A stretch of 54,023 nt of DNA from Sulfuritalea sp. Its GTDB lineage: Bacteria > Pseudomonadota > Gammaproteobacteria > Burkholderiales > Rhodocyclaceae. Positions 1 to 8,112 of this stretch are shown here, in pieces. The notes under the pieces are model-generated. The model was not told the origin of the DNA, searched no databases, and was given only the letters and a program-made list of their open reading frames with translations. Numbering within the stretch: the first letter of the stretch is position 1; each line of letters starts with the position of its first letter. The stretch is taken from the NCBI GenBank assembly GCA_022842325.1, contig JALHPU010000030.1, positions 1 to 54,023 on the forward strand. Reading direction: 5' to 3'. A program made the translations under genes and the position numbers.

Positions 1-526
1 AGCCGCCGGTGTCGGTGCCGGTCGCCGCCGGCGTCAGGCGCGCCGCGACGGCGGCCGCCGACCCGCCGGAGGAGCCGCCGGGGACGCGGGAGACGTCCCA
101 GGGGTTCTTCACCGGGCCGAAATACGAGCTTTCGTTCGACGAGCCCATGGCGAATTCGTCCATGTTCAGCTTGCCCAAAGTGACCATGCCGGCGGTCGCG
201 AGTTTCTCGGCGACATGGGCGTCGTAGGGCGAGATGAAGTTCTCCAGCATCTTCGAGCCGCAGCTCGTCCGCCAGCCTTTGGTGCAGAAAATATCCTTGT
301 GCGCCAATGGAATGCCGGTCAGCGGCGTGGTGCCGGCGCCGACTCTTCGGGTCTCGTCGGCAGCTCGCGCCTGTGCCAGGCTCTTCTCGCGGTCGGTGGC
401 GATGAAGGCATTCAGCGCGGGATTGAGTTGATCGACGCGGTCGAGGAACAGCGTCGCCAGCTCGACTGCGGAGATCTTCTTCGCTGCCAGTGCGGCAGAC
501 AACTGTTTGAGTGAGGCGTTGATCAT
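1..526 (-). CDS. gatA: Glutamyl-tRNA(Gln)/aspartyl-tRNA(Asn) amidotransferase subunit A, N-terminal part
   Basis: This is the amidase subunit of GatCAB, which releases ammonia from glutamine to amidate Glu-tRNA(Gln) or Asp-tRNA(Asn). About 175 residues are present and the C-terminal part lies beyond the left edge. The visible amidase signature includes the catalytic-lysine segment LAHKDIF near residue 76 and the serine-rich loop [13 protein letters not shown] followed by GTDTGG, which carries the Ser-cisSer-Lys triad region. The start is the ATG at 526, preceded on the minus strand by GGAGG about 8 nt upstream. gatC lies upstream on the same strand. The 174-nt gap between them is long for this operon and is filled by a structured repeat. 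The family assignment is secure. Confidence 0.95.
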   Translation of the reverse strand, partial: MINASLKQLSAALAAKKISAVELATLFLDRVDQLNPALNAFIATDREKSLAQARAADETRRVGAGTTPLTGIPLAHKDIFCTKGWRTSCGSKMLENFISPYDAHVAEKLATAGMVTLGKLNMDEFAMGSSNESSYFGPVKNPWDVSRVPGGSSGGSAAAVAARLTPAATGTDTGG

Positions 527-557
527 GTCACTTCGCCTCCGCAACGCGGAGGCGCCA

Positions 558-674
558 ATCAGTAGCCCCCGCCCTTGGGGCGGGGGGCGAAGCAGGGAAT
601 TCGCGGAGCACTGCTCCGCGCCTGTGCAGCCGGCCGGCTTTGCAAAGCCGCCCGTGGACCGGGGGGTGGGGGGC
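558..674 (-). repeat. Three-hairpin intergenic repeat, copy 1
   Basis: Read on the minus strand, the element begins with a C-rich tract. It continues with hairpin 1 (CGGCTTTGCAAAGCCG, a perfect palindrome at 635-650), hairpin 2 (CGCGGAGCA/CTGCTCCGCG at 602-620) and hairpin 3 (CCCCCGCCC-CAA-GGGCGGGGG near 565-590), and ends in TACTGAT. Related copies lie at 6803-6912, 12188-12262 and 40228-40337. It sits in the gatC-gatA gap, 3' of gatC and in the same orientation as gatC. Confidence 0.8.
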
Positions 675-700
675 CTTAATTGGCCAGTGAAGCGCCAGCT

Positions 701-988
701 TCATTCGACAACTCGCGGGACAAGATACAGCCCGGCCTCGGTTTCCGGCGCCACGGCCTGGAACTCGGCGCGGTGGTCGCTTTCGGTGACGACGTCGGGG
801 CGCAGGCGCTGCACCACATCGACGGCATGCGCCATCGGCTCGATGCCGGTGGTATCGACGGCCTGCAATTGCTCGATAAAGCCGAGGATGCCGTTCAGCT
901 GGTCGCGCGTGGTTTCGCGCTCCGCAACGGAAATCTCGATTCGCGACAACAGGGCGATGCGGGCGACGTCTTCCAGGTTCAGGGACAT
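701..988 (-). CDS. gatC: Aspartyl/glutamyl-tRNA amidotransferase subunit C
   Basis: GatC is the small subunit that holds GatA and GatB together. The frame is open further upstream (to 1108). The start at 988 is chosen because [19 protein letters not shown] matches the conserved GatC N-terminus, and it gives 95 residues, the usual length. The C-terminal half keeps the family pattern of two helices followed by a short tail (RPDVVTESD...). No strong Shine-Dalgarno sequence precedes this ATG. gatC is transcribed divergently from mreB and leads into gatA. The stop codon TGA opens a 6-bp dyad (TGAAGC-tggc-GCTTCA) just before the repeat. Confidence 0.92.
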   Translation of the reverse strand: MSLNLEDVARIALLSRIEISVAERETTRDQLNGILGFIEQLQAVDTTGIEPMAHAVDVVQRLRPDVVTESDHRAEFQAVAPETEAGLYLVPRVVE

Positions 989-1066
989 GATGACAAGTGG
1001 GGTAGGTGTTGTTGGGCCCGTCGCAAACAAGGCCTGCTCATTGCCGAATCGGTCGGCGCGATAGGG

Positions 1067-1073
1067 TATCATA
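1067..1073. promoter_or_regulatory. Possible -10 hexamers in the gatC/mreB divergent region
   Basis: The 198-bp divergent spacer contains TATCAT (plus strand, 1067-1072), which overlaps TATGAT read on the minus strand (1073-1068). Either could be a -10 box, the first for mreB and the second for gatC. No convincing -35 box is seen at 17 bp on either strand. A TTGACA at 1102-1107 lacks a good -10 partner. This is a tentative call. Confidence 0.3.
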
Positions 1074-1105
1074 TGCGACCTTTTGACTACGGCCGCGACG
1101 CTTGA

Positions 1106-2230
<1,125 letters not shown>

Positions 2231-2330
2231 GTCCTGCCCCGTGTAGCTTGCAGCTTGGCCCCATCCCCGCAAAGGGGGCCGCTCAGGGTCTCATAGGGTC
2301 TCCATCTCATTTCGAGGGCGCAATGCCTTG

Positions 2331-3257
2331 ATGTCCGTCGCTGGCCATGCTCCGCCACCCTTCTTCAAACGGGGTCCGGCACCGCTCGTGCGGCTTGCCT
2401 TCTTCGTTTCGCTGTCGCTGATCCTGCTGATTGCCGATCTGCGCTTCCACACCCTGGAATGGGCACGCCTGGCGGTCGCCACGGTAGCCTGGCCGCTGCA
2501 GCGGGTGACCTGGATGCCGATCGATGCGGCCGGCGACCTGGGCACCTACCTCTCGCGCCACGCGACATTGCTGCGGGAAAACGAGGACTTGCGCCGGCGT
2601 CAGCTCGGCACCGCCAATCTGCTGCTGCGGCAGCAGCATCTGGAGCAGGAGAACATGCGCCTGCGCGCCCTGCTCGACATGCGCGCGCGGCAGCCGGTCG
2701 AAGGCCGCATTGCCGAGATCCTGTATGCGGCGCGCGACCCCTTTTCGCGCCGGGTGATCATCGACAAGGGCAGCCAGCACGGCATCGACGCCGGCCAGGC
2801 GGTGGTCGACGACGTCGGCGTCATCGGGCAGGTGGTGCGGGTATTCCCGCTCACCTCGGAGGTGCTGCTGCTGACCGACAAGGACCAGGCGATTCCGGTC
2901 GAAGTGCAGCGCAACGGTCTGCGTGCGGTACTTGCCGGCGTCGGCGCGGGCATGATGGAACTGCGCTTCCTGGCGGCGAACGCCGAGGTGCAGGTGGGCG
3001 ACATCCTGGTCACGTCGGGCCTCGACGGTGTCTATCAGCGGGGCCTGCCGGTGGCCAAGGTGATCAAGATCGACCGCGACAGTTCCTACTCCTTCGCCCG
3101 CATTACCTGCGCGCCGCTGGCCGGCGTCGAACGCCACGGCCTGGCGCTGGTGCTCGGCCGCCGCACCGCCCTGCCGCCGCAGCCCGAAGACGTCGCGGCG
3201 ACCCCTGAGCAGCCGGCCGGCGGCAAGCGGGTAAAAAAGAAAGAGAAGGCGCGCTGA
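2331..3257 (+). CDS. mreC: Rod-shape-determining protein MreC
   Basis: MreC is a bitopic inner-membrane protein whose periplasmic part binds PBP2 and links it to MreB. The frame is also open from a TTG one codon earlier. The ATG at 2331 is preferred and gives 308 residues. One transmembrane helix lies near residues 19-37. A coiled coil (roughly 65-100, rich in Leu/Glu/Arg/Gln) follows, then the two small beta-domains with GVIGQVVRVFPLTSEVLLLTD and the conserved VGDILVTSGLDGVYQRGLPVA. The C-terminal tail is proline-rich, then Lys-rich. The stop codon is directly followed by the mreD ATG. Confidence 0.95.
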   Translation: MSVAGHAPPPFFKRGPAPLVRLAFFVSLSLILLIADLRFHTLEWARLAVATVAWPLQRVTWMPIDAAGDLGTYLSRHATLLRENEDLRRRQLGTANLLLRQQHLEQENMRLRALLDMRARQPVEGRIAEILYAARDPFSRRVIIDKGSQHGIDAGQAVVDDVGVIGQVVRVFPLTSEVLLLTDKDQAIPVEVQRNGLRAVLAGVGAGMMELRFLAANAEVQVGDILVTSGLDGVYQRGLPVAKVIKIDRDSSYSFARITCAPLAGVERHGLALVLGRRTALPPQPEDVAATPEQPAGGKRVKKKEKAR

Positions 3258-3779
3258 ATGCAACCCACCCATTCCTCGCGCCGCATCCTGTTGCCGGTCA
3301 GAAACTGGTTCATCGTGCTGACGCTGTTCGTCGCGCTGCTGCTGAACCTGGTGCCTTTCGGCCGCTTGCCCGGCATTCCCGACTGGGTGGCCCTGGTACT
3401 GGCGTTCTGGTGCGTGCATCAACCCCTGAAAGTCGGCATGGCTGCCGGTTTCATCCTCGGCCTGGCGATGGACGTCGCCGATGCCAGCGTGATGGGCCAG
3501 CATGCGCTGGCCTACGTGCTGCTGGCCTTCGCCGCCGCCGGCCTGTCGCGCCGCGTACTGTGGTTTCCCCTGTCGCAGCAGGCGCTGCATGTGCTGCCGC
3601 TGTTTCTCGGCATGCAGCTGGTGATGATGGTCACGCGCATGGTCAGCGGTGGCGAATTTCCAGGCCTGCTCTGGTTTCTTTCCAGCATCAGCGCGACCCT
3701 GCTCTGGCATCCGGTGACCTACCTGCTGCTGATTCCGCAGTTCCAGTCCGAAGACAAAGATGTCCATCGGCCGATCTGA
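3258..3779 (+). CDS. mreD: Rod-shape-determining protein MreD
   Basis: MreD is a small polytopic inner-membrane component of the elongasome. At 173 residues it has the usual size, with about five hydrophobic helices starting at WFIVLTLFVALLLNLVPFG. The family features visible are the GR-PDWVALVLAFW segment and GFILGLAMDVADASVMGQHAL. It starts on the base after the mreC stop, so translational coupling is likely, and it is followed 22 nt later by mrdA. Identity rests on both sequence character and operon position. Confidence 0.95.
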   Translation: MQPTHSSRRILLPVRNWFIVLTLFVALLLNLVPFGRLPGIPDWVALVLAFWCVHQPLKVGMAAGFILGLAMDVADASVMGQHALAYVLLAFAAAGLSRRVLWFPLSQQALHVLPLFLGMQLVMMVTRMVSGGEFPGLLWFLSSISATLLWHPVTYLLLIPQFQSEDKDVHRPI

Positions 3780-3801
3780 GGCAGGGGTGCGGCGACCCTA
3801 A

Positions 3802-5694
3802 ATGGAGTTCAAGAACCCCCAGGAGGAACTCGAACGCTTCCGGTCGCGCATCGCGGTCGCCGGCGGTTTCGTGCTGGTCTGTTTCACGCTGCTGTTCGCC
3901 CGCTTCGTCTGGCTGCAGATCGTGCAGCACGACTACTACCAGACCCGCGCCGAGGACAACCGCATCTCACTGGTGCCCATCGTCCCCAACCGCGGCCTGA
4001 TCGTCGATCGCAACGGCACGGTGCTGGCGCGCAACTACTCGGCCTACACGCTGGAGATCACGCCCTCGCGCGCCGGCGACCTGGAAAAGACCATCGACGG
4101 CCTGGCCACGATCATCGAAATCGAAGCCAAGGACCGGCGCCGCTTCAAGAAACTGATGGACGAGAGCAAGAGCTTCGAGACGCTGCCGATCCGCACCCGA
4201 CTTTCCGACGAAGAAGTGGCGAAGTTCATCGCCCACCGCTACCGCTTTCCCGGCGTCGAGATCAAGGCGCGCCTGTTCCGCCAGTACCCCGGCGGCACCT
4301 TCGCCTCGCACATCCTAGGCTACATCGGCCGCATCACCGACCGCGACCTGGAGAAGATCGAGGCGCGCGAGGAAGACGCCAACTATCGCGGCACCGACCA
4401 CTTCGGCAAGACCGGGCTGGAGCAGCGCTACGAATTCGACCTGCACGGCGTCAGCGGCCACGAGCAGGTCGAGGTCGATGCCGGCGGGCGCGCCGTGCGC
4501 ACGCTGACGCACACGCCGCCGATCGCCGGCAACCAGTTGACGCTGACCATCGACGCCGAACTGCAGCGCATCGCCGAGCAGGCCTTCGGCTCGCGCCGCG
4601 GCGCACTGGTGGCAATCGAGCCGGCCAGCGGCGGCATCCTGGCCATGGTTTCCGTGCCCAACTACGACCCCAACATGTTCGTCGACGGCATCGACACGCA
4701 GAACTGGCGCGAGCTCAACGAATCGCCGGACAAGCCGATGGTCAATCGCGCCCTGAACGGCGCCTATCCGCCCGGCTCGACCTTCAAGCCCTTCATGGCG
4801 CTGGCGGCGCTGGAACTGGGCAAGCGGCGCGCGGAACAGGCCATTTCCGATCCGGGCTTCTTCAACTTCGGCGGCCACCATTTCCGCGACGACAAGAAGG
4901 GCGGCCACGGCATGGTGGACATGTACAAATCCATCGTGCATTCCTGCGACACCTACTACTACATGCTGGCCAACGACATGGGCATCGACAACATCTCCGC
5001 CTTCATGGGCCGCCTGGGCCTGGGGCAGCGCACCGGGATCGACATCGACGGCGAATCGGAAGGCGTGCTGCCCTCGCAGGAATGGAAGAAGAAGCGCTTC
5101 AGGAAGCCCGAGCAGCAGAAGTGGTACGCCGGCGAGACGATCTCGATCGGCATCGGCCAGGGCTACAACGCCTACACGCCGATCCAGCTGGCACAGGCCA
5201 CGGCGACCGTGGCCAACAACGGCGTGATGTTCCGCCCGCACCTGGTCAAGTACGTCATCGACACCCGGACCGGCGACAAGCGCCTGATCGAGCCCGAGCC
5301 GCTGCGCGACCTGCGGCTCAAGCCCGAGCACGTCGAAGTGATCAAGAACGCCATGGTCGGCGTGAACAAGGAGGGCACCGGCGCACGTGCCTTCGCCGGC
5401 GCCGAGTATGTGTCCGCCGGCAAGACCGGTACTGCGCAGGTATTCTCCTACAAGGGTGCCGAGCACAAGACCGAGACCATGGCGGCCCACCTGCGCGACC
5501 ACGCCTTGTTCATCGCCTACGCTCCGGCCGACAAGCCGACCATCGCGCTGGCCGTGCTGGTCGAGAACGGCGGCTTCGGCGCCCAGGCTGCGGCCCCGAT
5601 CGCGCGCCAGGTGCTCGACTACTATCTGCTCGGCAAGAAACCCAAGGCGCCGGCGCTGCCGGACGAGGCCGCCGTGGAAAGGGATGACGAATGA
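3802..5694 (+). CDS. mrdA: Peptidoglycan D,D-transpeptidase MrdA (penicillin-binding protein 2)
   Basis: PBP2 crosslinks lateral-wall peptidoglycan together with RodA. It has 630 residues with one N-terminal transmembrane helix (about 17-38), the pedestal domain beginning NRGLIVDRNGTVLA, and the transpeptidase domain. The catalytic motifs are S326-T-F-K329 (in PPGSTFKPF), S381-C-D383 and K541-T-G543. The D at the third position of the second motif is usual for class B PBP2. The C-terminus is short and charged. The gene overlaps rodA by 4 nt (ATGA), which fits an obligate pair in which RodA polymerises glycan and PBP2 crosslinks it. Confidence 0.97.
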   Translation: MEFKNPQEELERFRSRIAVAGGFVLVCFTLLFARFVWLQIVQHDYYQTRAEDNRISLVPIVPNRGLIVDRNGTVLARNYSAYTLEITPSRAGDLEKTIDGLATIIEIEAKDRRRFKKLMDESKSFETLPIRTRLSDEEVAKFIAHRYRFPGVEIKARLFRQYPGGTFASHILGYIGRITDRDLEKIEAREEDANYRGTDHFGKTGLEQRYEFDLHGVSGHEQVEVDAGGRAVRTLTHTPPIAGNQLTLTIDAELQRIAEQAFGSRRGALVAIEPASGGILAMVSVPNYDPNMFVDGIDTQNWRELNESPDKPMVNRALNGAYPPGSTFKPFMALAALELGKRRAEQAISDPGFFNFGGHHFRDDKKGGHGMVDMYKSIVHSCDTYYYMLANDMGIDNISAFMGRLGLGQRTGIDIDGESEGVLPSQEWKKKRFRKPEQQKWYAGETISIGIGQGYNAYTPIQLAQATATVANNGVMFRPHLVKYVIDTRTGDKRLIEPEPLRDLRLKPEHVEVIKNAMVGVNKEGTGARAFAGAEYVSAGKTGTAQVFSYKGAEHKTETMAAHLRDHALFIAYAPADKPTIALAVLVENGGFGAQAAAPIARQVLDYYLLGKKPKAPALPDEAAVERDDE

Positions 5695-6800
5695 ATCGCG
5701 GCGTCGGCCTGCCCACTTTGCGCGAATGGTGGCACAAGCTGGTCGCCCCGCTCGACGGCCCGCTGATGCTGATCGCCGGCCTGCTGCTGCTGCTGGCCGT
5801 CGGCATCATGGCCAGCGCCTCGCCCGAGCGGATCAACGCGCAGCTGACGAACGTGGCCGTCGCCCTGGTGGTGATGCGCATCCTGGCGCAGATTCCGCCG
5901 CAGCGCCTGATGCACCTGGCGGTGCCGATCTATGTCGCCGGTGTGCTGCTGCTGGTCGCCGTGGCGCTGTTCGGCGACGTCTCCAAGGGCGCGCGGCGCT
6001 GGCTCAATCTGGGTTTCATGCGCGCGCAGCCCTCCGAACTCATGAAGATCGCCATGCCGCTGCTGCTGGCCTGGTTTTTCCAGCAGCGCGAAGCCATGCC
6101 GCGCCTGCGCGACTATGCGGTTGCTGCACTGCTGTTGCTGCTGCCGGTCGGCCTCATTGCGCGCCAGCCCGACCTCGGCACGGCGATCCTGGTGCTGGCC
6201 GCCGGCTTCTACGTGATCTTCTTTGCCGGCCTGTCGTGGAAGATCATGATCGGCATGGCCGTCGCCGCCGTCGCCGCGGCGCCGCTGGCCTGGAACCTGC
6301 TGCACGATTACCAGCGGCATCGCATCCTGACCCTCTTCGATCCGGAGAAGGATCCGCTGGGCAAGGGCTTCCATATCATCCAGTCGACCATCGCCATCGG
6401 CTCCGGCGGCATCTTCGGCAAGGGCTGGAGATCGGGAACGCAGGCGCAGCTCGAATTCATCCCCGAGCGCCACACCGACTTCATCTTTGCCGTGTACTCC
6501 GAGGAGTTCGGCCTCTTCGGCAACCTGCTGCTGCTGTCGCTCTACGCGTTGCTGATCGGTCGCGGCCTGATGATCGCGGCCAATGCGGCGACGCTGTTTT
6601 CGCGCCTGCTGGCCGGCGCCGTCACCATGATTTTCTTCACCTATGCCTTCGTCAATATGGGCATGGTGGCCGGCATCCTGCCCGTGGTCGGCGTGCCGCT
6701 GCCGCTGGTCAGCTACGGCGGCACGGCGCTGGTCACGCTGTTCCTCGGCATCGGGATACTCATGTCGATCCACGGCAACCGCATGCTGGTGCAGAAGTGA
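5691..6800 (+). CDS. rodA: Peptidoglycan glycosyltransferase RodA
   Basis: RodA is the SEDS-family glycan polymerase of the elongasome, acting on lipid II at the inner membrane. It has 369 residues with about ten transmembrane helices. Family landmarks are ARRWLNLGFMRAQPSELMK near residue 100, ARQPDLGTAILVLAAG, ERHTDFIFAVYSEEFGLFG (with the functionally important acidic residue region) and the C-terminal GVPLPLVSYGGTALVT. The start is the ATG of an ATGA overlap with mrdA. A structured repeat begins within a few bases of the stop codon and separates rodA from rlpA. Confidence 0.96.
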   Translation: MNRGVGLPTLREWWHKLVAPLDGPLMLIAGLLLLLAVGIMASASPERINAQLTNVAVALVVMRILAQIPPQRLMHLAVPIYVAGVLLLVAVALFGDVSKGARRWLNLGFMRAQPSELMKIAMPLLLAWFFQQREAMPRLRDYAVAALLLLLPVGLIARQPDLGTAILVLAAGFYVIFFAGLSWKIMIGMAVAAVAAAPLAWNLLHDYQRHRILTLFDPEKDPLGKGFHIIQSTIAIGSGGIFGKGWRSGTQAQLEFIPERHTDFIFAVYSEEFGLFGNLLLLSLYALLIGRGLMIAANAATLFSRLLAGAVTMIFFTYAFVNMGMVAGILPVVGVPLPLVSYGGTALVTLFLGIGILMSIHGNRMLVQK

Positions 6801-6802
6801 AC

Positions 6803-6912
6803 ACCCCCTCTCCCCAGCCGTCCACTGCCGGCTTTGCACAGCCGGCCGGCTCCGGCGGCGCGGAGCAGTGCTCCGCGCAACCCCGCCTCCGCCCTCTCGC
6901 AAGGGGGAGGTT
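6803..6912 (+). repeat. Three-hairpin intergenic repeat, copy 2
   Basis: This plus-strand copy starts just after the rodA stop with a C-rich tract. It has hairpin 1 CGGCTTTGCACAGCCG (about 6829-6844) and hairpin 2 GCGGAGCA/GTGCTCCGC (about 6859-6876). A looser third hairpin is formed by CCTCCGCCCT and AAGGGGGAGG. It is in the same orientation as the preceding gene. The exact 15-mer GCTCGCTGCGCTCGA (6917-6931) follows and recurs at 40401-40415 and 45386-45400. Confidence 0.8.
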
Positions 6913-6988
6913 GCAAGCTCGCTGCGCTCGACAGTCACGGGGGACTCCGAATTGCGGCTGTCGCGATTGCTCGCTGCGCGAACGCGCC

Positions 6989-7019
6989 GTCTTGTCTTGG
7001 GGCGGCCCTGCGGCAAGAC
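6989..7019 (+). repeat. Constant-loop hairpin at the rlpA start
   Basis: The arms GTCTTGTC (6989-6996) and GGCAAGAC (7012-7019) pair over 8 bp with one G-U pair and enclose the 15-nt loop TTGGGGCGGCCCTGC. On the minus strand at 10115-10147 the same loop (TTGGGGCGGCCCGGC) occurs with entirely different arms. The TTG proposed as the rlpA start (6992-6994) lies within the left arm. Confidence 0.65.
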
Positions 7020-8035
7020 TACTCGGCAAACCGTTCGTTCCCTTGCTGGCGCTTCTGCTGGCCGCGTGCGGCACCCAGGCGCCGCGCCCGGTGATCGACC
7101 GCGCCGAGGCGCCAGCGGCCGCCGTACCGTCGGCGCCGACTTCTGGGTCTGAGACGAGGAAGCCGGCGCCGCCGATCAAGTACGGCGGCGGCTTCTACAA
7201 GGACGACGGGCCCGGCGACCAGCCGCCGCCGGAAGTTATCGACGCCATCCCCGATGCGGTGCCGAAACCGGAGCCGTTGCACCGCTTCGCCAACAATCCC
7301 TATTCGGTGTTCGGCCGCGACTACGTGCCGCAGCGCACGCTGCAGCCCTACAAGGCGCGCGGCATCGGCAGCTGGTATGGGCGCAAGTTCCACGGCCAGA
7401 AGACCTCCAGCGGCGAGCCCTACGACATGTACGGTATGACGGCGGCGCATCCGACCCTGCCGATTCCCTCCTACGTTCGCGTCAGCAATCCGGCTAACGG
7501 CAGATCGGTGGTGGTGCGCGTCAACGACCGCGGCCCCTTCCATGCCGGACGCCAGATCGATCTCTCCTGGACCGCGGCGTACAAGCTCGGCTACATCGGC
7601 CAGGGCAGCACCGTGGTCGAGGTGGAAAGCGTCCTGCCCGGGCAGACCCTCGCCGTTGCGCCAGCGCCGTCCGCAAGGGATACCGCCTCCGGCTCCGCCG
7701 GAGGCATGACTCCGGCCCCGCCGCCGCAGGCCGGCGACGAGGACCCGATCGCGAAGCTGGCCGCGGCACAGCCCGAGCCGGCATTGCCGCAGCTGCAGGA
7801 TGTGCGCGGCCACTTCCTGCAGCTGGGCGCCTTCGGCAATCGCGACAACGCCGAGGCGCTGCGCCTGCGGCTGGCGCGCGAACTGGGCGATCTGGCGGCA
7901 AAGCTGGTGGTGCAATCGGCCGGCAAGCTGTTCCGCGTCCAGCTCGGGCCCTGGCCGGATGCCGCCGCGGCGCAGCTCGCGGGCGGGCGCCTGCGCGAGA
8001 GCTTCGGCATGGCGCCGGTGATCGTCCAGCGCTAG
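6992..8035 (+). CDS. rlpA: Septal-ring lytic transglycosylase RlpA, probable lipoprotein with SPOR domain
   Basis: RlpA is an outer-membrane lipoprotein that cleaves denuded glycan strands. The mature part has a lipobox LLAAC, the double-psi beta-barrel (from GIGSWYGRKFHGQKTSSGE through VRVNDRGPFHAGRQIDLS with the catalytic Asp region) and a C-terminal SPOR domain (FLQLGAFGNRDNAEAL...FRVQLGPW). There is no ATG ahead of the signal peptide in this frame. TTG at 6992 gives MSWGGPAARLLGKPFVPLL before the lipobox, a workable type II signal of about 24 residues. No good ribosome-binding site is seen, and the start lies inside repeat-derived DNA, so the 5' end may have been rebuilt. The linker before SPOR contains a palindromic repeat copy (7678-7709). 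The start is uncertain and the identity is firm. Confidence 0.88.
   Translation: MSWGGPAARLLGKPFVPLLALLLAACGTQAPRPVIDRAEAPAAAVPSAPTSGSETRKPAPPIKYGGGFYKDDGPGDQPPPEVIDAIPDAVPKPEPLHRFANNPYSVFGRDYVPQRTLQPYKARGIGSWYGRKFHGQKTSSGEPYDMYGMTAAHPTLPIPSYVRVSNPANGRSVVVRVNDRGPFHAGRQIDLSWTAAYKLGYIGQGSTVVEVESVLPGQTLAVAPAPSARDTASGSAGGMTPAPPPQAGDEDPIAKLAAAQPEPALPQLQDVRGHFLQLGAFGNRDNAEALRLRLARELGDLAAKLVVQSAGKLFRVQLGPWPDAAAAQLAGGRLRESFGMAPVIVQR
7678..7709 (-). repeat. GGATACCG/CATGA palindromic repeat inside rlpA
   Basis: GGATACCG is followed by a perfect 8-bp stem (CCTCCGGC-TCC-GCCGGAGG) and then CATGA. The layout matches intergenic copies at 28651-28681, 48247-48278 and, without a stem, 12153-12170. Here it lies in frame in the flexible linker between the RlpA barrel and SPOR domains and is read as DTASGSAGGM. 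Confidence 0.5.
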
Positions 8036-8037
8036 CA

Positions 8038-8059
8038 CCGCCGGCGTCGACGCCGGCGG
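8038..8059. repeat. 22-bp perfect palindrome between rlpA and dacA
   Basis: CCGCCGGCGTC and GACGCCGGCGG form an uninterrupted 22-bp palindrome that begins 2 nt after the rlpA stop. It has no T tract, so it is not a standard intrinsic terminator. It could stabilise the rlpA mRNA end or act as a protein-binding dyad. Confidence 0.6.
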
Positions 8060-8076
8060 CGTCAGCGGCACCCCCT

Positions 8077-8082
8077 TATAAT
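8077..8082 (+). promoter_or_regulatory. Probable -10 box for dacA
   Basis: A perfect TATAAT lies 31 bp upstream of the dacA ATG, just after the rlpA palindrome. No recognisable -35 hexamer stands 16-18 bp upstream, so the promoter, if real, is weak or depends on an activator. It suggests that dacA-dat is expressed separately from the elongation operon. Confidence 0.45.
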
Positions 8083-8112
8083 CCACATCCCCTGCAGCCC
8101 ACATACCTTCCA

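Noticed and set aside
5387..6990. Upstream extension of the rlpA frame through mrdA and rodA
   Set aside because: The extension lies inside two firmly identified genes in another frame and has no protein character. Only the part after the lipobox region belongs to RlpA.
8038..8059. Intrinsic terminator after rlpA
   Set aside because: The palindrome is perfect but no T tract follows on either strand.
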